The notes below the pieces were generated by a model that saw only the letters and a program-made list of their open reading frames with translations, was not told the origin of the DNA and did not search any database. A stretch of 64,000 bases of DNA from Cylicocyclus nassatus (taxonomy: Eukaryota; Nematoda; Chromadorea; Rhabditida; Strongylidae): positions 20,313,676 through 20,377,675 of the forward strand of contig CATQJL010000316.1 in the NCBI GenBank assembly GCA_958299035.1, in the 5' to 3' direction. The translations under genes and the position numbers were made by a program. How positions within the stretch are numbered: the stretch's first letter is position 1; the number at the start of each line of letters is the position of its first letter. Positions 11,101 through 21,100 of the stretch are shown piece by piece.

Positions 11101-11453
11101 TCCCGTCTTCGTGACCCAGCGGATTACGTTGCGAAAGCGAAACATCGATGGGCCGGTCACATCATGAGAAGAACAGACTACAGATGGACACTAAACACAT
11201 CGGAGTGGATTCCTCGCGAAGCAAAACATCCTAGAGAAAGAATTCCAACGAGATGGGCAGACGTGTTCGTCGAACGGATGGACCAGCTGAGAAATCAGCT
11301 GATTACGATTTTCGCCCCTGCAACTCGTGGATGCAGCCACCGACGACAGCCAAGAACACCGTGGATGTCCGCAGGAGGGACAGGGAGAGATGGAAACTTT
11401 TGTACTGGGGCCCGCACGTCACGTGAGGACAGGCCATCTAAGTATCTAAGTAA
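8195..11453 (+). mobile_element. RTE-clade LINE, copy 1 (decayed)
   Basis: Collinear with the full-length copy at 18150-21486, from the 5' end (around ACAATGGTCGG) to the tail GCCATCTAAGTATCTAAGTA. It is flanked by an imperfect 16-bp duplication, GTAAGAATGATTTGAC (8179-8194) and GTCAGAATAATTCGAC (11454-11469), matching at 13 positions. The integrase frame is interrupted exactly here. The duplication divergence and the many coding lesions suggest it is older than copy 2. Confidence 0.85.
8589..9206 (+). pseudogene. RTE copy 1: APE-type endonuclease part
   Basis: A 205-codon frame carries the N-terminal endonuclease: [19 protein letters not shown], then a motif reading LKETKSR where copy 2 has LQETKSR with its catalytic Glu, then VVGDFNVKI. 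The frame is lost near 9150 by a short insertion or deletion. The enzyme would nick target DNA to prime reverse transcription. The remaining endonuclease motifs are in other frames up to about 9370, where SGSDHRLFRAKI is still legible. Confidence 0.8.
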
Positions 11454-11463
11454 GTCAGAATAA
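9296..11463 (+). pseudogene. RTE copy 1: reverse transcriptase part
   Basis: Several frames carry RT segments collinear with copy 2: the linker at 9296-9697, GVRQGNTISPK near 10480-10510, and the C-terminal [18 protein letters not shown] at 10790-10850. The catalytic motif reads HFAHNIVLF (10601-10625), so both aspartates are lost. In-frame stops occur near 9695, 10250 and 10555. This copy cannot encode active RT. Confidence 0.8.
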
Positions 11464-11469
11464 TTCGAC

Positions 11470-11890
11470 TGGCTGCAGCCCCCTTTTTGTGGTGCACAGT
11501 AGAAATCCGGTGACAGATAGGTATCGCCCATAAATTACCATCCACACAAACTTTTATCACAGATATTCGCAGGACAGTTTGCAGCCGCCCTGCAAACTAC
11601 GATAGTGGAGGTAGGAAGCAGTATCGCAACGAAAACGGCAAAGTACAAGGATGGATATGACTCCAGAAGGATGTACATCAAAAAGACCTTTCCATTTGAG
11701 ACCTTGTTCTTCTTTATGACGACACAGTTCGTCCTAAATTAAAGGTCCAACGGAAAGGGTCTCTTAACTGTATCTTTCCCACTTCCGAATGTCACAATCA
11801 AAAGTCTGTTTACGAAGTCACCACCACAAACGGTGCACACAAACAAGCTTAAACTGTATTTCAGCAGATCGAACGAGCGTGAGGTTACTG
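11470..11890 (+). pseudogene. Ty3/Gypsy integrase, C-terminal piece
   Basis: Begins with NSTGCSPLFVVHSRNPVTD, the conserved post-core region of Gypsy integrases, directly continuing the piece that stops at 8194. Further on, DLVLLYDDTVRPKLK (about 11700-11740) and PQTVHTNKLKLYF (about 11825-11865) mark the C-terminal DNA-binding tail. Stops and frameshifts interrupt it. It confirms that the RTE element landed inside this gene. Confidence 0.7.
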
Positions 11891-12541
11891 TACATACACC
11901 AATACCAGCTCATACACAGGCAGAAACTTCGCGCTCCAACACGAAGTTGAGACGTTTAGGGTTCAGGGCGTCTTCAAAAGAAACGTAATCCGCTTTCCTT
12001 TTACAAGAAGATTAAATGCCAGTAACTATTCAAAAAAATCTTTCCTCTTAGGCATGGTTACTGGTACAAGGTCCCTCTTTCTTCTCACTGTTATTCGCTC
12101 GCTGCGCTCAACACACCAAATTTCTCCAAATAGGATTAGAGAAGGGTATTTAAGCTTCAAGAAAAAACTGCAACCTTTGAATATGCCCTTGGAAACAATG
12201 CTATGGAAGTGTTACCTCTTGCTGCGTACAAGTGGTTGTCGTAATTACGATTATTATTGTTTTCAATGCTCAAATTTTCAATGTAAACTTCATGCGTCCA
12301 TTTACCCCTTTTCAACACCTTCAAATTTACCTACCGCCACATGCTAATTCTTCCTCAGCGTCAAATTCACCCATCCATGCTTCATACTGTCAGTGACAGC
12401 TCCATTGCTCCTTATTTTGTTACTTATTGCTCAATCTCGAGTCGCTCCGTTCTCGAGAGCAAGCTTTGTGCTAGTATGCTTGCGTGCGAGTGCGTGCCTC
12501 TAGCCCGCTTGCAACATATCTGCCCTATCTATGTCAATTAC
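11891..12541. other. No gene recognised; possible 3' part of the Gypsy element
   Basis: No ORF here resembles a known protein. If the Gypsy element kept an LTR it would be expected about here, but without a matching 5' copy I cannot define one. The right edge contains the left target duplication ATGTCAATTAC (12531-12541) of the next element. Confidence 0.4.
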
Positions 12542-12801
12542 CTTCCAACTCCGACTGTTCTCTAATCTTGGCATAGATATGAACCGTACTGTGATGTTGA
12601 GCAACACGACCAAGATGGCAACTTCTCTTTATTACTTCGGCCAACGTTTCGGCGCAATCGCCTTCCTGCCGTTCCTCAATGTACAAGTGCATCTCAGGGC
12701 CATTATAGAACAGAGTGGTACCGGAAACCCAGTTGCAAGAACATTTTAGTGCATTTCTTATCCGCGCACAAAGAAAGTCAAGCAGTCCGTGATTGGAAAC
12801 A

Positions 12802-13120
12802 CTCAGATAATCGCGGGGGGCAGGCGGACACCGGAAAAATAGATTGCTGATTTCTCGCACCCCGCTCGTGGATTTTTTGCAAAGCAATCGGGACTTTTTG
12901 GAAGACCGCTCGCTGAGTCAGCGGATTTTTGAGAGACCGCCTGTTGAATTTTTTTCGCTCTTATCTTTTGCAGATATATTGCTGAATCTCTGAGGAACCG
13001 AGAATTCAGCAAGCGGTCTTCCGAAAAGTCCTGATTGCTTTGCAAAAAATCCGCGAGCGGGGTGCGAGAGATCAGCAAACTATTTTTCCGGTGCCCGCCT
13101 GCCCCCGGCGATTATCTGAG
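12802..13120. mobile_element. Foldback MITE with about 108-bp arms
   Basis: The arms 12802-12910 and 13012-13120 are near-perfect reverse complements, starting CTCAGATAATCGC and containing GCACCCCGCTCG. The intervening 100 bp is unrelated. No clear target duplication was identified. It is inserted between the left Penelope terminal arm and its coding region, and is therefore younger than that element. Confidence 0.8.
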
Positions 13121-13268
13121 CATGTGTTGAACGGCTATTAGAGTTTCATCAAGTATACAGGAGCGTTTCTATTTTTTAGCATTAGCCAAACAAATAGCCA
13201 GGTCAAACGGGTACACAACAAGTAGCTGTACTCCTAGATCGCGCGCTTTTGTAAGCAGTAGGGTTCGC

Positions 13269-13727
13269 TTGGAAGAAGCCACGAATAATATTCCTTTCTG
13301 CATACCCTTCATCTCGGACTATATAAGCAGCGCGGTGCGGCGATGCGTATATCAGGCGGGTTTGCAAGACGGGCTCAGGGTGGTCGATATCCCGTCGCCC
13401 AACCTAAAGAGGCAATTGTTTAGGAATAGAGCGTATGATAGGAGTTGCTTGACTCCAGGCTGTGTAGTTTGTCCATTCGGTAAAGAGGGGGATTGCATGG
13501 TGGCAGGCGTGATATACATCATCACATGTTTATCATGTGGTGAGGCGTACATAGGCGAAACTGGGCACCCGCTTTGCTGCCGCATCAAGGAACACCTAGA
13601 TGGACTGAACAAGTCAAAGACCAGTACACCGCTCGGTAGTCATCGCTCACGGCAACACGAAAATGCTGAAATACAAGTTGGGGTCTCGATTTTGTCCTAC
13701 GACCCCGAAGTCCTAGCAAGACTTTGA
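13269..13727 (+). CDS. GIY-YIG endonuclease domain of Penelope-like element
   Basis: A 152-codon frame opens with IPFCIPFISDYISSAVRRC, matching the segment that precedes the nuclease in the copy at 5964-6833. A cysteine-bearing linker follows (CLTPGCVVCPFGKEGDC), then the nuclease GVIYIITCLSCGEAYIGETG with both GIY and YIG halves and the helix CRIKEHLDGL with the expected arginine. Family knowledge: this nuclease nicks target DNA for Penelope retrotransposition. Linker and nuclease are intact, but the RT is absent upstream, so autonomous activity is unlikely. The start codon is arbitrary because the original protein began further upstream. Confidence 0.75.
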   Translation: MEEATNNIPFCIPFISDYISSAVRRCVYQAGLQDGLRVVDIPSPNLKRQLFRNRAYDRSCLTPGCVVCPFGKEGDCMVAGVIYIITCLSCGEAYIGETGHPLCCRIKEHLDGLNKSKTSTPLGSHRSRQHENAEIQVGVSILSYDPEVLARL

Positions 13728-14008
13728 AAGCGTTTTGGATCAGCGATAAAAATCCAAAAATGAACCGGAAGGAGGAGTTATTGCAATAACCAACTAACTC
13801 GCGCCATAACAGGCCCTTTGCGGTTTCTGAGGTTAGGTCAGGTCACCTCATTACTATAAATAGGGCAGAGCTATAGTTATCGCATAGTTGGTGGTCCCTC
13901 GTACTTCCTATGCAACGATTAAGGTGAGTATTGCTTAGCCGTGGCTCTGGCTCTTTCCTTCGTACTAGCTTTCAAACTGGGTTGTATTGCTTCTTCATTG
14001 ACATCTGA

Positions 14009-14642
14009 CAAGAGAACGATCCCTACTTAAGGTGACAAATTGGGATGAGCCACATACCATTAGATGCATCTCGACAAGATGATTCCAAATCTTCCTTTCT
14101 TAGTTGCGGAACCATTCTCTGGAAAAAGTTATAAGCGGTTAAAAATCTGAAATAATTGGGGTTTCAAAGCATAATGCGCTTTAAAACTCAACTTGGGATT
14201 GCACAACTAGCATGATGTTGAGTGTACTGATTTTAAGGAATGTTCACATTCAAAGGAAACACAAAGAAGTGTTTTTGTCCAACTAATTTTCGAGGTATGG
14301 CGCTGTATATTTGCCAAATTTGAGCTTTCCATTGCTCGTAGCTTTTGTCAAAAAACTTTAGTTGGTTTTTTGTGGTTCAAAAATCATTATTTGTCTTTCT
14401 ATCGTATGTTAGCATTCCTTGAAACCAGTACATTCAACATCACGCTAGTCATGCACTCCCAAGTTAGACTTTAAAGCACATTATGCCTTGAAACCTCAGC
14501 TATTTCACATGACCGCTCATAGCTTTTTCCGGAGAATGGCTCCGCAGCTAAGGAAGGTAGAATTGGAATCAGCTCATCAAGACGCATCTAATGATATGCG
14601 GTTCATTCCGGTTCGCCACCTTAAGTTGGGATCGTTCCCTTG
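14009..14642. mobile_element. CAAGGG-type MITE with TGA duplication (634 bp)
   Basis: The inverted termini CAAGAGAACGATCCC and its partner ending GGGATCGTTCCCTTG are flanked by TGA on both sides (14006-14008 and 14643-14645). The arms run over 130 bp and contain the family subterminal motif TGATTCCAA and a Ser/Thr-free AT-rich core. No ORF of note. It lies within Penelope copy 2. Confidence 0.8.
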
Positions 14643-14783
14643 TGAGGAAGGAGATCCTTATGTATTCGACTTTCTAGGCTCTGACGAAAGCGATTGCGCC
14701 GAAACGTTGGCCGAAGTAATAAAGAGGAGTTGCCATCTTAGTTGTGTTGCTCGACATCACAGTACGGTTCATATGTCAATTAC

Positions 14784-15049
14784 GAGGTAACGGAATAGTT
14801 GCGGCGTCAACGAATATTTCCGCAACAACCAAATGGTTAGTGGTCAAAGTAAAATGGTCAATGATCACACATGAAAAGCTCGGGACGAGCTTCACTAACT
14901 GATCATGCCAAGATGTAACCGCAATGTGAGCGGCGCTAAATTACGATTAGAAGAGCCTGAGCTAGCCTCTTAGCTGGCTCCGGTCTCTCCACCGACCAAC
15001 TTTCTCCGCCCTCCTCATATTTGATGTTACAACGATAAATCCTAATAAC
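14784..15049. other. No gene recognised
   Basis: Non-coding by inspection, between the end of Penelope copy 2 and the next TIR element. Confidence 0.4.
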
Positions 15050-15764
15050 CAAATTTGGGCACTTTTCCGATCCGGACCCATTTTTTCAAAAGGCTCTCAT
15101 AAAATACGTCTGAAGTTTAAGAAGAATTTTTGATAGAATCTACGAGGACTGCCTCCCCGCCACGTGTCAGGAAAAAATTGACACGTTTTAGTCCATTTTG
15201 ACATGTTTTCTCAAAATCATTTCCGGTGAGGTAAAAGCGCATTTGTGATTAACTAAAAGCTGTTCAACTGTTTTTCATAAAAGTAAAACAATCAAGAACT
15301 ATTATTGGAATATCTTGATTGCTTCAGGCAATGATTCAAAAATGTATATCTTTTCAAACTTTCCGCCATGCAAGTTTAGCTAGGGAAGTCAAATGATGGC
15401 TTGAAGTACTCGCTGCTGTTTGTTTCGCCGCTTGGATGATAGTGCCCTAACGCGCTTCTCTACTCTAGACATGTCTAATCTGTTCATTGATATGAGTGAC
15501 GTTGCTATTATAACAATTTCAATTAAATTGTTAAATCGAAACTGAGGTCATTATTGACCGAAAACAGGGTTGAACTTACGCTGCTAGGTAGGGCAGCACA
15601 AACTCTTGGTCTTGGAAAACACGTAGATAGCATGTCATTTTCTTGACACGTGACAGAAGGTTGACACTTCTTTCTGTGAGGTTGGGACCAAATATGGTGC
15701 AAAGAACGAAGCATTATCCTTTTTTGAAAAAATGGGTCCGGATAACGGAAAAGTACCCAAAATT
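15050..15764. mobile_element. TIR element, about 715 bp
   Basis: The terminal inverted repeats, about 45 bp each, include GATCCGGACCCATTTTTTCA on the left and its near complement on the right (15725-15764). A second internal inverted pair contains ACACGTG. No transposase frame was recognised and the target duplication is unclear, so the superfamily is unassigned. Confidence 0.65.
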
Positions 15765-16009
15765 GTTTGTTTATGCTTGGGAGCAGGGAAGTTGAGGGTA
15801 AAGCAATTCATGAGCTTGCAACTTATGAATTTGATAGATTAGTCGTGTTTCAAACGGCATTTTCAAAAATTGAGAAGTTCTCACGTGCGCTGGTTTCATT
15901 AATCAATTTTATGCAAGTTTGTTAAGTTCTTAAACGTAAAATAATGATTTGAGGGGCATTGTAAATACAGCTATTGCGGTCTGCTAGGCATAACTTACAG
16001 ATAAAGCCC

Positions 16010-16312
16010 TGCGGTAAAGTGCAAGTCCATACAATGTCAGCGGCTCGGATTAGCCTAGTGCATGATTTTCAGTTTGTTTGTTTTCTGGGACAAAGGGTAT
16101 TTTATGGCTAAAACCCTCTTGAAAATTCCTACCGTAATCTTACAATAAAAAAGAGCGAATGGCAGTTTTCTTCACATTGTAAATTTGAGTTGAAGCCAGT
16201 TCTACAGCATAGTGGTCAAAACATCGCGGACGCTTTTTATACAAGAAAGTTATTAGAGATCAAACACCCGACATATTTTTTAAAGCACCCTGTACTACAG
16301 CGCGTTTGGAGC
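16010..16312. mobile_element. Diverged right half of CAGGGTGTCCC mariner-type MITE
   Basis: Collinear with the right half of the copies at 50858-51537 and 62603-63276, from the block GATTAGCCTAGTGCA through AAAACCCTCTTGAA to the end CACCCTG followed by TA (16313-16314). The left half is not recognisable. This is the oldest-looking copy of the family in the window. Confidence 0.6.
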
Positions 16313-16794
16313 ACTAATTCCAAATCTTTTCCGCACACAAAATGTGCTTAAATTGTCTTATGTTCAAGGAGACAGGTCGAGCTCAACAACTGAAAAGAGG
16401 ACTTTGTTGTTAGGAATTAAAACAACACATGCTGTAATGATGTTTCCTTGGAATTATGTGTCAATATCATAGTTCAGGTTTCAGCTGCGGAAATGTGCGA
16501 ACAAAGATCGGAACAGAAAGTGACTTATTTCGTGCTTATCTCATTCGATCCTTGCGCTCAGGCGTGCGGTTGTGCCGTCTCCCTCCCTCTAGCTCCTTCC
16601 TCCTATACCACATTTTAAGCGTTTTTCATCGGTTTTTTTGCTTCTTCTCTATTTCGCTTTTGCTGTTGTCCTCTTACAGAGTTTGCGTAGTAGGTTCTGC
16701 CTTTTTGCCAGCTCTGTAGGTATTTTCCTGAAACTTGTCGATATCGCCGCATTTTTTTCTCTCGCATCGGTCATCGATTGGCAGGTCAATATCC
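16313..16794. other. No gene recognised; pyrimidine-rich stretch
   Basis: Includes a C/T-rich run at about 16540-16740 that generates Leu/Ser/Phe-rich ORFs. It lies directly upstream of CR1 ORF1 and may be that element's 5' region, but nothing identifies it positively. Confidence 0.35.
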
Positions 16795-17444
16795 AATATG
16801 CCACTAAATCAACTCGCGCGTCCACCAAGCGGGGCTCAAGCTCTCAAGCAGCCTAGCCAACATCTACACAGCTCCAAACTAGCCAAATTACTCCTAATTA
16901 CAAAGACCTCAGTGCTGGCGAACTGGTAGCGAGCATTGCAGAAAAAAATAAGGATCCAGAGATCGCTGAGATGTTAGACTGCTTGTCTCAAAAGTTGGTA
17001 GCTGACGTCCAGCAGATCCTGTTCGCGCAGTATTGTTATTAGCGGGTTGCCTGAAGCACCTGCTGGTCTTTCGGCCTCGGAGGTTTTTGATGATCTTCAA
17101 GTGAAAGTCAATGATTTTTTGGGGTCGTGGATGTTCACTGCCGCCCTGTTGATGTTTACAGGATGGGTAAGATTAGTAATGATCGACCGGATTTGGTCAA
17201 AGCTGTCCTCCCATCTAAATTCTATTGGGGTCGGGCACTGGCCAACGCACGGTTACTTCGATCGAGCAGCTATCCCCACGTTTTCATTCGCCGTAGTATG
17301 ACTGCTGACGAAAGGAAACGTGAGTACGAACAGAGGCAAATAGCCCGCGAGCGGAATAAGGGGAGGTCAGAGCGGGAATGGCTGGCATATCGAGGAGAAC
17401 TAGTACCTTCGAGAGATATTGGCCACTGTCGGGGAAACGCATAG
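16795..17444 (+). pseudogene. CR1-type LINE (copy A): ORF1 C-terminal part
   Basis: Frames in order read SAGELVASIAEKNKDPEIA and LSQKLVADVQ (16908-17015), SGLPEAPAGLSASEVFDDL (17042-17098), then a 105-codon frame with VDVYRMGKISNDRPDLVK and VFIRRSMTADERKREYE ending YRGELV (17390-17410). This order (helical region, RRM-like fold, basic C-terminal segment) is that of the ORF1 nucleic-acid chaperone placed just before the endonuclease ORF in CR1/L1-like LINEs. The same RKSMT motif occurs in copy C. Two or three frameshifts make it non-functional. Confidence 0.7.
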
Positions 17445-17454
17445 ATTGGCATGG

Positions 17455-17567
17455 TGATTCTGAATTATTGAGCTGCTGCTTGTTCAACGCACGAAGTCTG
17501 ATGAATGATTATCGCATTTGCATTTACTTTTACTGTCTTCTATGCCCGATATGGTATTTATCACTGA
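17455..17567 (+). pseudogene. CR1-type LINE (copy A): start of endonuclease
   Basis: Reads LLSCCLFNARSLMN, the opening of CR1 endonucleases, then a shifted frame ending MPDMVFIT. The frame stops at the insertion point of the MITE at 17568. It continues at 21611 with GAG ACT TGG CTC, restoring the ITETWL motif that contains the catalytic glutamate. Confidence 0.7.
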
Positions 17568-17756
17568 CAAGGGAACGATACTCAATGTCCATGGCCTTTT
17601 GAGACGAGATGTATACCGTTACACTCGCCTTTGAACGCTGATTCCGAATCTGAATTCCGTTTCTGCTAATCGTTTCTCTGAAGAAAGTTATGGAGGAATT
17701 TCGAGCCAAGTTTATCCCCCCAAGGGTATGGTCACCAGATCGGCCTCTATCGGCGC

Positions 17757-17825
17757 CATGTTATTGTCTAGTGGTTAGTGTGATAGCCTCATAACTTGAT
17801 ACAGGTGTAGGTTCAAATCCTTTTG
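17757..17825 (+). other. tRNA-like segment in MITE arm (left)
   Basis: Contains an A-box-like TCTAGTGGTTAG (17767-17778) and a B-box-like GGTTCAAATCC (17810-17820) at tRNA spacing, with CTCATAA in the anticodon-loop position, suggesting a methionine-type ancestor. Stems pair poorly, so it is a pseudo-tRNA or SINE-like sequence, not a functional gene. Confidence 0.45.
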
Positions 17826-18013
17826 TGTTTTTATTTTGTACTACCTCAATTGAAGTTGTTCGATATTCACTCGAATTACGGTTATTGGATACATTTTCAC
17901 GCAAATAGTAAATTTTTTCCAAATTTTACACATTTTTTGAAGAGTAAGGGCGTTCAGTTAGCTCGAAGATGCGAAAGAAGGTTCTGTGAGGCAACGCAAA
18001 ACTGAAAAACACA

Positions 18014-18082
18014 AAAGGATTCGAACTTACAACCTACACCAACTCATGAGCCTATTGCGCTAACCACTATACCATAGCTTAC
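18014..18082 (-). other. tRNA-like segment in MITE arm (right)
   Basis: On the minus strand it reads TGGTATAGTGGTTAGCGC (A box, 18057-18074) and, at tRNA spacing, GTTCGAATCC (B box, about 18018-18027), with CTCATGA between. It is the inverted partner of 17757-17825 and better preserved. The acceptor stem is not convincing, so function as a tRNA is doubtful, although an internal polymerase III promoter could survive. Confidence 0.5.
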
Positions 18083-18149
18083 AATTATTGCCGGCGCTCC
18101 GATCGCTTTTCACTGGGCAGCCAGAATCCGCATCATCCATTGTAACATT

Positions 18150-21100
18150 ACTTACTTACTTAGATACTTAGATGGCCCGTCCTCACGTGACGTGCGGGCC
18201 CCAGTACAGAAGTCGCCATTGATCCCTGTCCCTCGCTTCGGATATCCACGATCTTCTTGGTCGTCGTCGGTGGCTGCGTCCACGAGTTCCAGGGGCAAGA
18301 ATCGTATCCAGCTGATTTCTCAGCTGGTCCATCCGTTCCACGAACACGTCTGCCCATCTCGTTGGTGGCCTTCCTCGAGGACGTTTGGCTTCGCGAGGAA
18401 TCCACTCAGATGTTCTTAGTGTCCATCTATCGTCCGTTCTTCTCATTATGTGACCGGCCCATCGGTGTTTCGCTTTCGCAACGTATTCCGCTGGGTCACG
18501 AAGACGGGACATTCTTCTCATATCCGTGCTGCGAAGTCCGATTAGATGTTGCTTGTGTCGGGTCATCTTCAGAAGACTGCGCTCGAGCGCTCTGTGGGTG
18601 GTCCTTAAAGCTTTCGACGTGGCTACGGTGTCGGCCCAAGTCTCAGCTGCGTAGCAGAGCGCTGGGAGAACGGTTGAGTCGAACAGGTGGGCACGAAGCT
18701 CCGGGTCCGTCAGTTGGTCGGTGGCTTCCTTCAGAGGCCCGAAGGCGGCCCAGGCTGCTCTTCTTCTCCTGTTAAGTTCTTCCCTCAAGTCGTTCTCCAT
18801 GTTCATCGAACGTCCGAGATACACGTAAGAAGACGTCTCCATGATAGGAGTGCCTTCCAATTCCATTTCTGCATCTTCGCAAAGGGCCTTCTTCATGAAC
18901 TGAGTCTTCTTCCGATTTATTCGCAGTCCGATCTTCTTCCCTACTTCGTTTAGTTCCTTCAGCATCGCCTCTGCTTCAGTGATACTGCTCGAGAAAAGGA
19001 CGATGCCATCCGCAAAACGAAGGTTGGATAGGAATCTCCCATCAACTCGTATGCCTCTCTCTTCCCAGTCTAGTGACTTCATCACCCACTGCAAGGCCGC
19101 GGTGAACAGCTTCGGCGAAATAGTGTCGCCTTGTCGAACCCCCTTCCCAATTGGAATGGTTAGGGGGCGATGGAATAGCTGCATCGTTGTTGTACAGTCC
19201 TTGTAGCAGTCGGCTAGTGTCCTCACGTAAGCTGGTTCCACTCCTTGATCGACTAGCGCAGACAGGATGGCGTTGGTTTCGACGCTGTCAAAGGCTTTCT
19301 CGTAGTCGACGAAGGTTAGGACGAGAGGCAGTCGGTACTCCCGGCAAACTTCTATGACCCTCGAAACCGTCTGGATGTGGTCCATGCAGCTGAATCCTTT
19401 GCGAAATCCAGCTTGTTCTTGGGGTTGGGCTTCATCCAGTGTCCTAGATATGCGTGCGAGGATAATCTTCGTGAAGAGCTTGTACAGCACACTCAGCAGG
19501 CATATTGGACGGTAATTTCGAAGATCTTCCCGTTCACCCTTCTTAAAAAGAAGGACGGTTCTTGACGTTCTCCACTGGTCGGGAATCCTCTCCTTCTGAA
19601 GGTAAGATGTCAGGTGCGACGCGAGAATCTCGTGTAGACGTTGTCCTCCGGCTCGCAGAAATTCGACAGAAAGATGGTCTGGTCCTGGAGCCGTGGATGT
19701 CTTCATGGTCTGGATCGCCGTGCGCACTTCAGCAGGTAGAATTCGTGGTGGTACTTCTCCAGTGGGAACAACGGGCATCGGCACGGGTGTTGATGAGCGG
19801 AAGAGGATGGTATAGAAGTTCTTCGCGATAGATTCCATCTTGTATCGGGAAGAAGTCGGAGTCCCGTCTTCGTTCAATAGTGCAGCCAGCGGTACGTGAT
19901 ATTCACAGAGGTCCCTTCGGCATTTCTTAAGACTTCGTCTTTCTTCGGCTGCTTCCAGTATCTTGGCTTGCCTGTACTTCCTGAGATCCTCCTGCAAAGC
20001 TGTTCTGCAACTGGCGTTGGCTATCAGTCGCTCGAGATGGGTTGCATTCGGATCCTGCCTCAGAAATCTTCTTCTTTCGAGCAATTCCTTGGTGGTCTTC
20101 GATATACGTTCCAAGTTCTTCTCAGAAGTCACTGAGGCACATTCTCCGCAGGCTCGCAATCCTTTCAGAAGCCGGTCGTAGTCATACGTTGGGTCCTCCT
20201 CGATGGGCCAGTCACATCTTGATATGAGCTCCTCCAGCCTGTTACCGTCGTAAACGACTTCCTTCCTTCTCGCGGCACTGTGACAGACTTTCTTTTCCAG
20301 CCTTCGGCTGAGTCGTATCTTCGCTCGAAGGAGGCGGTGATCGGAGCCACTGCAGAAGGATGGAACTACTGAGACATCGAGCAAGCTCCACCTTCGGTTG
20401 GCGAGAATGTGGTCGATCTCCGCGTGAGTCGTTCCGTTGGGCGATTCCCATGTCCACCGGCGATGTTCTTTCTTCATGAAGATGGAATTTCCATGGAAAA
20501 GTCGTGCGGCGGAGAGAAGCCCAACAAGACGGTTGTCGTTTTCGTTCCGGAGCCCATATCCAAACTTCCCGATCCTATATTCCTTTTCTAGTGGCATCCC
20601 GATTTTCGCATTGAAGTCGCCCACAACATACTTGTAGAAGGACTTTTCGTTGCGGACGACCTCCTCCACGTCTTCGTAGAAAGCATCTAGTTCTGAGTCG
20701 TCAGCTGCTGATGTTGGAGAGTAGCAGTTGATGATGCTGATGGTCTTCTGACGTGGAGGGCGTAGTCGTAGGATGGCTAGTCGGGGTGATAGGATCTCGT
20801 GCGAATCGACAAGATGGACGATAGATGGGTGGACGACAAAGCCAACACCTCCCACGTTTCGTGATGGAACCTTCTCACCACGAATGATGAGTGTTCCATC
20901 ATTCATCTGTCGCACGTCCTTCTTCCTGGACTTCGTTTCCTGCAGAGCGATGATGTGGTACTTGATGTGCTCTGCAGCGTCGAGAAGAGCGTGGAGGTCG
21001 GCGTTTGTGGAGACTGTCCTGGCGTTGTAGGTGCAGAGCATGAGGCAGTCTCCGTGGCGTGTCGTCCGGGCAGACGTGTCGTTTTTGTCCAATCCAAAAG

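Larger units (their letters stand above)
12542..14772 (+). mobile_element. Penelope-like element, copy 2
   Basis: A 2231-bp insertion flanked by the exact 11-bp duplication ATGTCAATTAC (12531-12541 and 14773-14783). Inverted terminal arms match (about 12577-12660 against 14690-14770), including the block CGGCCAACGTTTCGGCGCAA. A plus-strand GIY-YIG ORF lies inside. Two later insertions are nested in it: a foldback MITE (12802-13120) and a TGA-flanked MITE (14009-14642). RT motifs are missing, so the element was already 5'-truncated. Confidence 0.8.

Noticed and set aside
11891..12530. Possible LTR after the Gypsy integrase
   Set aside because: No matching copy upstream of the RT remnant and no clear TG...CA ends with duplication.
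13852..13868. TATA-box-like sequence (ACTATAAATAGGGCAGA)
   Set aside because: It lies downstream of the Penelope ORF with no following gene start. A single TATAAATA in AT-rich DNA is weak evidence.
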